57,048 bases of DNA from Candidatus Poribacteria bacterium (GTDB taxonomy: Bacteria; Abyssobacteria; SURF-5): the NCBI GenBank assembly GCA_016215705.1, contig JACRIR010000075.1, positions 1 to 57,048 of the forward strand, read 5' to 3'. A program made the translations under genes and the position numbers. The notes below the pieces were generated by a model, which did not search any database, was not told where the DNA came from, and saw only the letters and a list, made by a program, of their open reading frames with translations. Every line of letters begins with the position of its first letter. Position 1 is the first letter of the stretch. Below are positions 7,336 through 15,300 of this stretch, piece by piece.

Positions 7336-8778
7336 TCAGAACTTCATTTTCAATATTTCGACAAAGCGGCGAAGACTGCTCTTCGGTGGTTGTGTCTTTG
7401 TTTGCGGGGCCGCCCCTACGCGCGCAGGATGGGAGGCGATGCCGAGGGGAATCGCAGAGTCGCGCAAAGAGGGAGGCTTCAAGAGTTCCGACGCAATATG
7501 CCTTATGCACTTGGCGGCAGGCCGCTCGGGGAAACAGTTGATGTAAGGCTTTCTCATCTTCTCGGTTTCTCTGAATGTTTCGCGATCATACGGAATATAC
7601 CCGAGATAGCCTATCTCAAGCTTGAATTTGCCGTCGTCCTTGAAATGCTTTGAGGCAGTCGCGGATATCTTACTGAAGACTTTGCCGCCCATCTCGGTTG
7701 ATTCGACCTGATTGATTACAAATTTCGGCGAGAAAATCTCTTTCGCCTGGTAGTCCCTCACCTGCTGAGTGAGTTTCGTTTCAATGTCCTTGAACCTGAA
7801 GAAGCCTGCCTTAAGACAGGCATAGCCCGAAACAATGTCTTGCGGCGTCGTGATGATGATAACCTCGTTTGCCGCGAGCGCAAAGTCGAGCACACTCTCA
7901 TCGATCCCGGCCCCCAGGTCAAATATTACCACCTCGTAGTCTTTGCTTATTTCCTGAAAGCTGCGGATGAATTTCAATTTCTGAACGTAAACGATGTTTG
8001 CCAGGTGATACTCGCCCGATTGGCCGCCGATAAAGTCAAAACCATACTGCGTTTTAGTCATTATCTCGCTGATTTCCTTCTCCTTGTTCAAGAGGTCCAT
8101 CAATGTATGCTGGGGACGGATGCCGACTTTCACGCCCACGTTGGCATTCCCGAGGTCGACGTCTATGAGAAGCGTCTTCAGGTTCATCGAGGCAAATGCG
8201 CAGGCAAGATTCACCGCGATGTGCGTTTTCCCGACACCGCCCTTATTTGAAATTATCGCGAAGATGCGCGCTTCCTTCGCCGGCGTTCTTCCTTCTTCAA
8301 TCTCCTTCCGGATTTCGCTCTCGAGTTGCTGCGCGTGAGACATCCGGTAGTTCTTCGTGAAATACTGAAGCTCTATCGATTCAAGAATGTCCTCACGTGT
8401 CGAAATGAGCGGCGTAATTTCAAGCCTCGACGTCTTTGAAAGCTCTTCGAGAGCGTCCAGGTCCATCGGGTCGCACATGGCCACCTCGAGGAACCCATTG
8501 TTTGTCCGGATGGGCACACACCTGTATTTCCTCGCCAGATGCTCCGGAATGAGGTCGATGGCATTAGGCTGCATCGGAGTCGTATAGAGATCGACATAGG
8601 GGATTCCCAATTGATCGGCCAAAGCGTAAGCGAGCCTCTTCTCGTCGATGATCTTCAACTCGAGCAGAACCTCGCCGAGCGGCTTCAAGACCTCTTTCTG
8701 CTTTGCCAGTGCGTCATTAAGCTGGGTCTGAGAGATGACACCATGTTCAAGCAGAAAGTCTCCCAGTCTCGTGTTCAC
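7336..8778 (-). CDS. MshEN domain fused to a MinD/FlhG-type ATPase
   Basis: A 480-residue fusion. Residues 1-140 form an MshEN/GspE N-terminal-type domain (RLGDFLLEHGVISQTQL, LGEVLLEL, LGIPYVDL). In type II secretion and pilus ATPases this module contacts partners or binds c-di-GMP. Residues 172-435 are a ParA/MinD ATPase with deviant Walker A KGGVGKT (179-185), a DVDLGNANV Walker A' segment and VVIFDLGAG. The closest relatives by look are FlhG/YlxH number regulators. The GTG start has AGAGGA about nine bases upstream. The last 45 residues (PARVGAAPQTKT region) are encoded by repeat-like DNA. There are no flagellar or pilus genes nearby. A regulator coupling c-di-GMP to spatial or number control is plausible but inferred. 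Confidence 0.85.
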   Translation of the reverse strand: MNTRLGDFLLEHGVISQTQLNDALAKQKEVLKPLGEVLLELKIIDEKRLAYALADQLGIPYVDLYTTPMQPNAIDLIPEHLARKYRCVPIRTNNGFLEVAMCDPMDLDALEELSKTSRLEITPLISTREDILESIELQYFTKNYRMSHAQQLESEIRKEIEEGRTPAKEARIFAIISNKGGVGKTHIAVNLACAFASMNLKTLLIDVDLGNANVGVKVGIRPQHTLMDLLNKEKEISEIMTKTQYGFDFIGGQSGEYHLANIVYVQKLKFIRSFQEISKDYEVVIFDLGAGIDESVLDFALAANEVIIITTPQDIVSGYACLKAGFFRFKDIETKLTQQVRDYQAKEIFSPKFVINQVESTEMGGKVFSKISATASKHFKDDGKFKLEIGYLGYIPYDRETFRETEKMRKPYINCFPERPAAKCIRHIASELLKPPSLRDSAIPLGIASHPARVGAAPQTKTQPPKSSLRRFVEILKMKF

Positions 8779-9072
8779 CGGAATAGTCCTCTTCCCTGCT
8801 ATGCTGCCTTCGGGCCACTTGGACCACTAAAAGACCAAACGTCCCGCAACCGTTCTGCTTTCACACAGGAGTGTACGCGCCAGGATGTCTTGCAGTCGCG
8901 AAAAAGCAATAAGAATGCCAACCCTCTGATAAGTCCCTAACACCAATTGCTACAATCAATTAGATGATATGGAGCGCTAAATTGGTGATTTATGCTCCTG
9001 GCAAAAAGGGAACATGCATGCGCGCATGCGTGCACGCTGCCAGCGAATGAGCACCCTCATTCTTGTGAGAAC

Positions 9073-9101
9073 TTGACATGACGCGACTTGTGTGCTATGC
9101 T
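9073..9101 (+). promoter_or_regulatory. Sigma-70 promoter of the fur-feo operon
   Basis: TTGACA (9073-9078), exactly 17 bases, then TATGCT (9096-9101). Transcription would start near 9108, giving a 5' leader of about 47 bases before fur. This is close to full consensus. Confidence 0.75.
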
Positions 9102-9122
9102 GATCCTTGCGACTGAGTCTCA

Positions 9123-9133
9123 TTATATTATAA
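9123..9133 (+). promoter_or_regulatory. Possible Fur/PerR-type operator
   Basis: TTATATTATAA is an 11-base palindrome about 20 bases downstream of the -10 of the fur promoter, resembling the core of Fur-family boxes. The adjacent TGAGTCTCA (near 9114-9122) is a second small palindrome. Autoregulation is inferred. Confidence 0.35.
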
Positions 9134-9154
9134 CCAGAGCCCAGGACTACGGCA

Positions 9155-9580
9155 ATGACCAAAGAGCACGACATCTTCAAGAGCTTCCTCGCTGAAAAAC
9201 GCCTTAAACTCACCCCTCAACGCAGGGCGATCCTGGACACTGTGTTCGAGACCCATCGCCACTTCGACGCCGACGAGCTCGTTGAGATAATCCGACATAA
9301 AGAAAAGAGAATCTCCCGTGCCACCGTTTACAGGACATTGGATTTGCTCGTCAAGGCAGGTCTTGTGACAGCGATGGAGCTGGGAGAAGCCAGGAAAGTG
9401 TATGAGCACGTCATCGGCCATAAACATCACGACCATCTCATATGCATGAAGTGTGGAAGGGCGATAGAATTCGATGACGGATTCATCGAGTTGCTGCAGC
9501 AAAAAGTGTGCGATAGGTTGAACTTTGAGGCACAGACCCATAGTCTTCGCATATTTGGACGTTGTGAGAGTTGTCGATGA
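9155..9580 (+). CDS. fur: Fur-family metal-responsive repressor
   Basis: A 141-residue full-length Fur-family protein. The N-terminal winged helix (about 1-85) shows LTPQRRAILDTVF and RATVYRTLDLLVKAGLV. The metal and dimerisation domain has HKHHDHLICMKC, with a second CESC pair at the C-terminus, together giving the four-Cys structural zinc site. Fur represses iron-uptake genes with Fe(II) as co-repressor. Its position as first gene before feoB argues for iron rather than zinc or peroxide sensing, but PerR or Zur cannot be excluded from sequence. The feoB start follows 52 bases downstream, so the genes are probably one transcript. Confidence 0.9.
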   Translation: MTKEHDIFKSFLAEKRLKLTPQRRAILDTVFETHRHFDADELVEIIRHKEKRISRATVYRTLDLLVKAGLVTAMELGEARKVYEHVIGHKHHDHLICMKCGRAIEFDDGFIELLQQKVCDRLNFEAQTHSLRIFGRCESCR

Positions 9581-9632
9581 ATCATTTTTTTATTTTGAGA
9601 CAGAGTCGCAGTTGCAGAAGGGAAGGAATGCT

Positions 9633-11612
9633 ATGCATCATCGGGCGGACGATAAGGTAGTGCTCAAAGACTCAGTCTCTGAGCCCACGATAGCGCTGGT
9701 GGGAAATCCGAACGTGGGTAAGAGCGTGATCTTCTCGCTTTTGACGGGAAAATACGTCACTGTTTCGAATTATCCGGGGACGACCGTTGAAATCACGAAA
9801 GGGACTTCCAGTTTTGATGGCGGAGGCCACCGCGTTATTGACACTCCCGGGGCCAACAGCCTTACCCCGAGAAGCGAAGATGAAAAGGTCACGCGCGATT
9901 TGCTGCTTTCGCAGAATTCAACAACCATTATCCAGGTTGCCGACTCCAAGAACCTCAGAAGGTCTCTCATTCTGACCACTCAGATAGCGGAGATGGGCAT
10001 CCCGATGGTCCTTGCGCTCAATATGGCGGACGAAGCGAAAAGCGCCGGAATACACATTGACACAAAGAAGCTTTCCGAGCGGATAGGAACACCCGTCGTC
10101 GAAACGATCGCGACTGAAAAACGAGGCATTAATAAACTCATAGCTTCGCTCGCCGCCGCCGCCGCTTCCACCCTCAGGGTCGAGCAACATCCCCGCCTCA
10201 AGGTGGCGCGCGAGAAAATTGCAGGCATACTCCCGGAGACGCCTGTATCCAGGGAAGCCGTCGCGTCCATGATCCTCGCAGGCGATCATGGGCTCGATAA
10301 ATGGCTTAAGACAAACTGCAGTGAAGCCGAGATTGGCGCGATACGCGCTGTTGTCGAGAATGCCCAGACGCATTTTCGCGAGCCACTCGCATACGTAATA
10401 GGCAAGAGACGGCTGGATTATATAGATTCTCTCGTTGCGGACGTTGTACGCATTGAGCGAAAAGAAAACACCACATGGGCAAAACGCGTGGGCGACCTCT
10501 CGCAGCATCCGATATGGGGAATCCCCGTCCTGCTGTTCGTGCTGTACCTCATATATCTTTTTGTCGGCAAATTTGCGGCTGGCACGTGCGTGGATTTCAT
10601 CGAATCGATTGTCTTCGGCGAATATATCAATCCCGCTGTTATCTGGCTCGTAAGTAAACTGCCTGTTCCGCTCATACAGGATATGCTCGTCGGGAAATTC
10701 GGCCTCGTCACCATGGGGCTGACTTACGCCATCGCGATCGTGCTTCCGATTGTGGGTTTCTTCTTTCTCGCATTCGGGATATTGGAGGACACCGGCTATC
10801 TCCCGCGTCTCACTATCATGGCGAATAGGATTTTCAAAGTAATGGGCATGAACGGGAAAGCGGTCCTTCCGATGGTGCTCGGACTTGGATGCGACACAAT
10901 GGCGACACTGACAACCAGAATACTGGACACAAAAAAGGAGCGCATCATTGCCACATTCCTCCTGGCGCTTGCAATCCCATGCTCGGCGCAGATGGGAGTC
11001 ATCCTCGGGATGCTGGGGAAAATCGCCATGAGCGCGTACATGATCTTCATAGTGGTGATCGTTCTGCAAATGCTGGTCGTCGGCTTCCTGGCAGGCAAGC
11101 TCGTGCCCGGACAGACATCGGATTTCATTATAGAAATCCCCCCATTCCGGCTTCCCAAGATATCGAATGTGCTGCTAAAAACCCTCGCGCGCGTCGAGTG
11201 GTTCTTGAAAGAGGCTGTGCCGCTCTTCCTGCTCGGCACATTCGTTCTCTTTGTGGCGGATAAGATCGGGATTCTTGGAGCCCTCGTGAAAGTGGCCGAG
11301 CCCGTCGTGGTCAAATTCCTGACCCTTCCGCCAGAGGCCGCAGTGGCGTTTGTCATGGGATTCCTTAGACGCGACTACGGGGCCGCCGGCTTGTATCGGT
11401 TACAGGAAGCGGGATTGCTCGATGCGACGCAGTCAATTGTCAGCCTCGTCGTAATAACGCTCTTTATTCCATGCATAGCGAACTTTTTTGTTATCATAAA
11501 GGAACAGGGCTTGAGGAAAGCGGTTGCAATGACTGCGCTCATTTTCCCGCTCGCAGTCCTCACCGGAGGTATTGTGAATCTTATTCTCCGGGCGGCGCAT
11601 TACAAGGGCTGA
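9633..11612 (+). CDS. feoB: Ferrous iron transporter FeoB
   Basis: A 659-residue FeoB. The cytosolic G domain shows G1 GNPNVGKS (24-31), G3 DTPG (70-73) and G4 NMAD (130-133). Then comes a helical insertion domain, and from about residue 290 the polytopic Gate region with LGLGCDTMATLTTRIL and FLRRDYGAAGL. The ATG at 9633 has GGAAGGA just upstream; an earlier in-frame start would overlap fur and adds nothing family-like. It takes up Fe(II) across the inner membrane. It lacks a separate feoA upstream; the FeoA domain is instead fused to a regulator two genes downstream. Confidence 0.95.
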   Translation: MHHRADDKVVLKDSVSEPTIALVGNPNVGKSVIFSLLTGKYVTVSNYPGTTVEITKGTSSFDGGGHRVIDTPGANSLTPRSEDEKVTRDLLLSQNSTTIIQVADSKNLRRSLILTTQIAEMGIPMVLALNMADEAKSAGIHIDTKKLSERIGTPVVETIATEKRGINKLIASLAAAAASTLRVEQHPRLKVAREKIAGILPETPVSREAVASMILAGDHGLDKWLKTNCSEAEIGAIRAVVENAQTHFREPLAYVIGKRRLDYIDSLVADVVRIERKENTTWAKRVGDLSQHPIWGIPVLLFVLYLIYLFVGKFAAGTCVDFIESIVFGEYINPAVIWLVSKLPVPLIQDMLVGKFGLVTMGLTYAIAIVLPIVGFFFLAFGILEDTGYLPRLTIMANRIFKVMGMNGKAVLPMVLGLGCDTMATLTTRILDTKKERIIATFLLALAIPCSAQMGVILGMLGKIAMSAYMIFIVVIVLQMLVVGFLAGKLVPGQTSDFIIEIPPFRLPKISNVLLKTLARVEWFLKEAVPLFLLGTFVLFVADKIGILGALVKVAEPVVVKFLTLPPEAAVAFVMGFLRRDYGAAGLYRLQEAGLLDATQSIVSLVVITLFIPCIANFFVIIKEQGLRKAVAMTALIFPLAVLTGGIVNLILRAAHYKG

Positions 11613-11741
11613 CGCCGCCGGGGAGAAAAGGCGAAAAGTATGAGGAATAAGCGAAGGGTGACAAAGCAATGACGGAAGGACCACGATCTTTGCGCATTTG
11701 CGGCTTGATTGTCAAAGGGTCGCTTGAAAAGAGGCATATAT

Positions 11742-11945
11742 ATGGATGCTGTTAAGAAGAACGCGGAGATCACTTGCACACTGTGCGGCGCTGTGTTCTC
11801 ACCCGACGAGAACACGTGCGGCGGGTGCGTCTTGCACAAGGAATGCAAAGTGATATGCTGCCCGAATTGTGGATTCGGGATGCCGAAGGAGTCCGGATTT
11901 GTCAGTTGGCTCAGGGAGCACATCGGAAAGCAAAGAGGTGAATGA
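11742..11945 (+). CDS. Small Cys-rich zinc-ribbon-like protein in the feo operon
   Basis: A 67-residue protein with three CXXC pairs: CTLC, CGGC and CPNC, plus C-K-V-I-C. This suggests a zinc ribbon or a rubredoxin-like metal site. The final third (GFGMPKESGFVSWLREH) is a short amphipathic helix. The ATG at 11742 is preferred because AGAGG sits about seven bases upstream. It lies between feoB and the DtxR::FeoA gene and ends one base before the preferred GTG of the latter, implying coupled translation. A role in Feo assembly or iron sensing is possible. It is neither the short membrane FeoB-associated Cys-rich protein nor an obvious FeoC. Confidence 0.75.
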   Translation: MDAVKKNAEITCTLCGAVFSPDENTCGGCVLHKECKVICCPNCGFGMPKESGFVSWLREHIGKQRGE

Positions 11946-11946
11946 A

Positions 11947-12681
11947 GTGGCATGGAACAACCGACGCCGATGGCGGGGCGGGAAACCATCGGAAGAGATC
12001 AGCAAACCCGTTGAGTTTCATTACAGGAAGAAGGACGTGGACGAGTTGTTGGAACTCATTTACATGGTCAAGGAATCGGGCGGTGAGATCACCGTCGAGG
12101 AGTTGAAGAAGAAGAATGAGGATGTCTCCGACGTTGATGAATTGCTTGAGGAGATGGCGTCAGCCGGACTCGTAACGACCAGGAACGGCGTTGTCTCATT
12201 CTCGGAAAATGGAACAAGGGAGGCCGTGAAGCTTATCCGGGCGCACAGGCTGGCCGAACGCCTGCTCACCGACGTTCTACTCATAGCGAGGGACGGCGAC
12301 GTCGAAAGCCAGGCCTGCGAAATGGAGCATATTCTGAACCCCGAAATTGTTGACAGCATCTGCACGATCCTCGGCCATCCAAGCAGTTGTCCTCACGGAA
12401 AGGAAATCCCTGACGGTCCGTGCTGCAAAGACAAGAAACGCACTGCCGCCCCCGCTGTTCTTTCTCTCGACCAACTCCAAACCGGAGAGTCGGGAAGGGT
12501 CCTTTACGTCGAAACGACGAACCACTCCAGGCTCGATAAACTCACTACGTTCGGGATGCTTCCTGGCACTGTCATCAGGGTTCACCAACGGCAGCCGTCG
12601 CTCGTAGTGCTCGTGGGCGAGACCCAGCTTGCAATCGATCACGAAATCGCGCAGAATGTACATGTCGTAAAGATAGGATGA
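11947..12681 (+). CDS. DtxR-type regulator fused to a C-terminal FeoA domain
   Basis: A 244-residue fusion. The first 25 residues are a basic extension (NNRRRWRGGK). A winged helix follows (about 30-95; ITVEELKKKN, DELLEEMASAGLV). Then comes the DtxR/MntR dimerisation helix set, with AHRLAERLLTDVL, CEMEHILNPEIVDSI and LGHPSSCPHGKEIP. The last 80 residues are a FeoA SH3-like domain (LDQLQTGESGRVLYVE, LTTFGMLPGTVIRV). The GTG at 11947 has GAGGTGA five bases before it. In other bacteria free FeoA supports FeoB; here the same polypeptide could both repress the operon and touch FeoB. Together with Fur it gives the operon two iron-responsive proteins. Confidence 0.85.
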   Translation: MAWNNRRRWRGGKPSEEISKPVEFHYRKKDVDELLELIYMVKESGGEITVEELKKKNEDVSDVDELLEEMASAGLVTTRNGVVSFSENGTREAVKLIRAHRLAERLLTDVLLIARDGDVESQACEMEHILNPEIVDSICTILGHPSSCPHGKEIPDGPCCKDKKRTAAPAVLSLDQLQTGESGRVLYVETTNHSRLDKLTTFGMLPGTVIRVHQRQPSLVVLVGETQLAIDHEIAQNVHVVKIG

Positions 12682-12752
12682 CCATCCCAAGGATACCGGA
12701 GAAGGTGTTCACTACCGGATAATTCAAGAAGAGAGCTTCTTACTAAGAACTT

Positions 12753-13892
12753 ATGGACAAGCTTATGAAGATTACTGCTCAAGAACGCCGCGACATCTTG
12801 TTTCTTGATGAGCTTCACTCAAGGAATAGGAATGCCTGCATCGACCGGCGCCCATCGGCGATTGCTATTTCTTGTTGGATCGGCATGATCTCGTTCATTA
12901 TGTCTGCGCTTTCATGCCATGCAGGGACGGGTCGCGTTCCGTACGAGGAGCGAGCCGACATCATGGGCACGGTCTTTACCATTACCATTGACAGTCCTGG
13001 CAATCACAAACAGGCCACGCGAGCGGCGTTTGAGGAAATCCGCCGCTTGGACCGGCAAATGAGCACATATAAAGAGGAGAGCGAAATATCCGAGGTGAAT
13101 CGACAAGCCGGCAAGAAACCAGTCAGTGTGGGGCCGGATTTCTGGAACGTCGTTACCGCCTGTCGCCTGTATTTTGACTTGAGTGAGGGCTCGTTTGACC
13201 CGACCGTCTATCCGCTCATGCGAATGTGGGGGTTCACACGACACGAAGGACGCCTTCCCACAAGCGATGAAATAAGGAAAACTGTGCCGCTGCTCGGCTT
13301 CGGGAAAGTTGGGCTCGATGAGTCTATGCGCACGGTAGGTTTCCAACGCGAGGGAATGGGACTCGATTTTGGAGGCATCGCCAAGGGATATGCCGTTGAC
13401 CGCGCCATCGATGTTCTCAGGCAATTCGGCATAACGAGCGCTATCATTGACGCGGGCGGCAATTTCTATGCTCTTGGAACGCCCGCGGGCAGGGCGTACT
13501 GGCGAGCGGGCATCCGTCATCCGCTCCGGCTCGAAGAGGTGATTGCACGGCTTCCCGTTACGGGCAAGGGAGTTTCAACCTCGGGCAATTATGAACGCTT
13601 TTTCGAGATCGGCGGCAGGAAATACTGCCACATCATGGACCCGCGAACCGGCTGGCCGGTCGAGGGCATGCTGAGTGCGACCGTCATCGCCGACACCGCA
13701 ACGGCGGCAGACGCGCTTTCGACCGCTGTCTTCGTTCTCGGAGAGGAGAAAGGAATGCAATTGATCGAGCAACTGCCGAATGTCGAGGGAATTCTCATCA
13801 TCCCCGAGAAGGGCTCTTTGGAGAAATTCAGAGTCCTTATCTCCTCCGGCTTGAAGGATATACTTGAACTGCTGGTACCCGCAGCGTCATAG
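12753..13892 (+). CDS. apbE: FAD:protein FMN transferase ApbE
   Basis: A 379-residue ApbE. A hydrophobic export segment (about 38-57, ending SALSCHAG) precedes the catalytic domain. The Cys at 55 might be lipidated, although the lipobox is imperfect. Family blocks: MGTVFTITI, LDRQMSTYKEESEISEVN, LDFGGIAKGYAVD (204-216), DAGGNFYALG, VSTSGNYER, HIMDPRTGWP and the metal-binding ADTATAADALSTA. It attaches FMN to Thr/Ser of target flavoproteins such as Rnf or Nqr subunits or extracytoplasmic reductases. No target is encoded in the window. It starts 71 bases after the feo operon and may be co-transcribed. The ATG is not well supported by a Shine-Dalgarno. Confidence 0.9.
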   Translation: MDKLMKITAQERRDILFLDELHSRNRNACIDRRPSAIAISCWIGMISFIMSALSCHAGTGRVPYEERADIMGTVFTITIDSPGNHKQATRAAFEEIRRLDRQMSTYKEESEISEVNRQAGKKPVSVGPDFWNVVTACRLYFDLSEGSFDPTVYPLMRMWGFTRHEGRLPTSDEIRKTVPLLGFGKVGLDESMRTVGFQREGMGLDFGGIAKGYAVDRAIDVLRQFGITSAIIDAGGNFYALGTPAGRAYWRAGIRHPLRLEEVIARLPVTGKGVSTSGNYERFFEIGGRKYCHIMDPRTGWPVEGMLSATVIADTATAADALSTAVFVLGEEKGMQLIEQLPNVEGILIIPEKGSLEKFRVLISSGLKDILELLVPAAS

Positions 13893-14039
13893 AAAAGAAG
13901 CAATGGTTCACCGTTTGTGGTTCATGGTTCAGTGATGCTTCTATACTCTGCGCCCTTCGCGCCTTTGCGGTTCAAACCCCGTCTTTCTTTCGCTTCGCGC
14001 TTCTCCGTTCATCATTCATCACTCATCATAGATCATTCA

Positions 14040-14069
14040 TTGACAAACCTTGCGGTATCTCGCTATTAT
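14040..14069 (+). promoter_or_regulatory. Promoter giving a probably leaderless alcohol dehydrogenase mRNA
   Basis: TTGACA (14040-14045), an 18-base spacer and TATTAT (14064-14069). The expected start of transcription falls at about 14075-14077, on the ATG of the next gene at 14076. No Shine-Dalgarno precedes that ATG, consistent with leaderless translation. Confidence 0.6.
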
Positions 14070-14075
14070 TGAGCC

Positions 14076-15128
14076 ATGCGCGTGGCAATGTACTACAATA
14101 ATAATGATATTCGCATCGAGGAGCAACCGAAGCCTTCAATCGGACCCGGCGAGGTTCTCATGCGGATCGAGGCCAGCGGCATATGCGGCAGCGACGTCAT
14201 GGAATGGTATCGCATCAAGAAAGCGCCGCTGGTGCTCGGACACGAGGTCGCCGGTGAAATCGTGGAAGTTGGACAAGGTGTCACGCGCTATAAAGTGGGT
14301 GACCGCATCGCAGCGTCGCATCACGTGCCCTGCAACACGTGCCATTATTGTCTCAGCGGACGCCATACGGTATGCGACACCTTGCGCGCTACCAACTTCG
14401 ATCCGGGTGGCTTCGCCGAATATGTGCGGCTGCCCGCCATAAACGTCGACCGTGGCGTGTATCCGTTGCCTGACGATATGCCATATGATGGGGCGACGTT
14501 TATCGAGCCCCTCGCGTGCGTTCTGCGGGCGCAGCGTATCACGCGGCTGCAACCCGGGCAAAGCGTGCTGGTCGTAGGCAGTGGCATGACCGGCCTCCTG
14601 CATGCTAATCTTGCAAAGGCATCGGGCGCAGGCTGTGTCATGGCAACCGATATCTCCGGGTATCGGCTCGAAGCAGCGCTTCAGTTCGGCGCCGACCTGA
14701 GCATCGACGCCTCAGAAGACGTGCCGAAGATGGTGCGCAAATTCAATGACGGCAAACTGGCCGACATCGTGATCGTGTGCACAGGCGCCGTGAGCGCAGT
14801 GAGTCAGGCGCTGCAGTCGGTGGACAGAGGAGGCACTGTGCTCTTTTTCGCTCCGACGAGCCCTGAGCTCAAGATTCCCGTTGACGTGAACGAGCTTTTC
14901 TTCCGCAACGGCGTCACGCTGACTTCATCATACGCCGGCAGCCCGGCCGACCATATGACTGCGCTTCAAATCATTCGCTCACATAGCGTCAAGGTTCGCG
15001 AGATGATTACCCATCGCCTGAGCCTCGAGGAAACCGGCCTCGGGTTCAAACTCGTCGCCGACGCGAAAAAATCGATGAAAGTCATAATTGAACCACAAAG
15101 GATTGGCGGAAAAAGAGGAAAAGGTTAA
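14076..15128 (+). CDS. Zinc-dependent medium-chain alcohol/polyol dehydrogenase
   Basis: A 350-residue MDR-superfamily enzyme. The catalytic zinc site shows CGSD (38-41 region) and GHEVAGEIVEVG. The structural zinc Cys4 lobe is PCNTCHYCLSGRHTVC, and the NAD-binding fold has VLVVGSGMTGLLHANLAKA. It resembles sorbitol/threonine/galactitol dehydrogenases that oxidise polyol or amino-alcohol substrates with NAD(P). The substrate cannot be told from sequence. The Gly/Lys/Arg tail GGKRGKG is encoded by a purine-rich repeat and is not part of the fold. The gene appears to be expressed from its own leaderless promoter; an LsrF homologue follows 170 bases later. Confidence 0.9.
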   Translation: MRVAMYYNNNDIRIEEQPKPSIGPGEVLMRIEASGICGSDVMEWYRIKKAPLVLGHEVAGEIVEVGQGVTRYKVGDRIAASHHVPCNTCHYCLSGRHTVCDTLRATNFDPGGFAEYVRLPAINVDRGVYPLPDDMPYDGATFIEPLACVLRAQRITRLQPGQSVLVVGSGMTGLLHANLAKASGAGCVMATDISGYRLEAALQFGADLSIDASEDVPKMVRKFNDGKLADIVIVCTGAVSAVSQALQSVDRGGTVLFFAPTSPELKIPVDVNELFFRNGVTLTSSYAGSPADHMTALQIIRSHSVKVREMITHRLSLEETGLGFKLVADAKKSMKVIIEPQRIGGKRGKG

Positions 15129-15230
15129 GGGGGAAAAAGGGAGAAGACGTGGGGACTTCCTTTCAACCAGGAACCAGGACCTGTTTCTTTCTCTTTTGCC
15201 CGTTTCCCCTTTTCACCTTTTCCCCCCTCG
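15108..15230. repeat. Purine/pyrimidine inverted tract
   Basis: A G/A-rich run (GGAAAAAGAGGAAAAGG onward, 15108-15145) is matched by a C/T-rich run (GTTTCCCCTTTTCACC..., 15196-15230), which could pair into a large imperfect hairpin. It overlaps the last codons and the stop of the alcohol dehydrogenase gene and may act as its terminator. Confidence 0.5.
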
Positions 15231-15300
15231 AATCGTCAAACTAAGCGGCTGTGTGCTGAATCTGAGATAAAGACCGTTAAGACTAAAGGAGGTAATTATC

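Larger units (their letters stand above)
8779..9154. other. Divergent intergenic region upstream of fur
   Basis: 376 bases between the divergently transcribed MshEN-MinD gene and fur. It includes a strong sigma-70 promoter toward fur (9073-9101) and an AT palindrome (9123-9133). An alternating CATGCGCGCATGCGTGCACG stretch lies near 9015-9035. No gene was seen. Confidence 0.7.

Noticed and set aside
9918-11069. 383-codon minus-strand frame opposite feoB
   Set aside because: Antisense to an intact FeoB with all G motifs; composition is His/Asp/Glu-rich as expected from reverse-complement codons.
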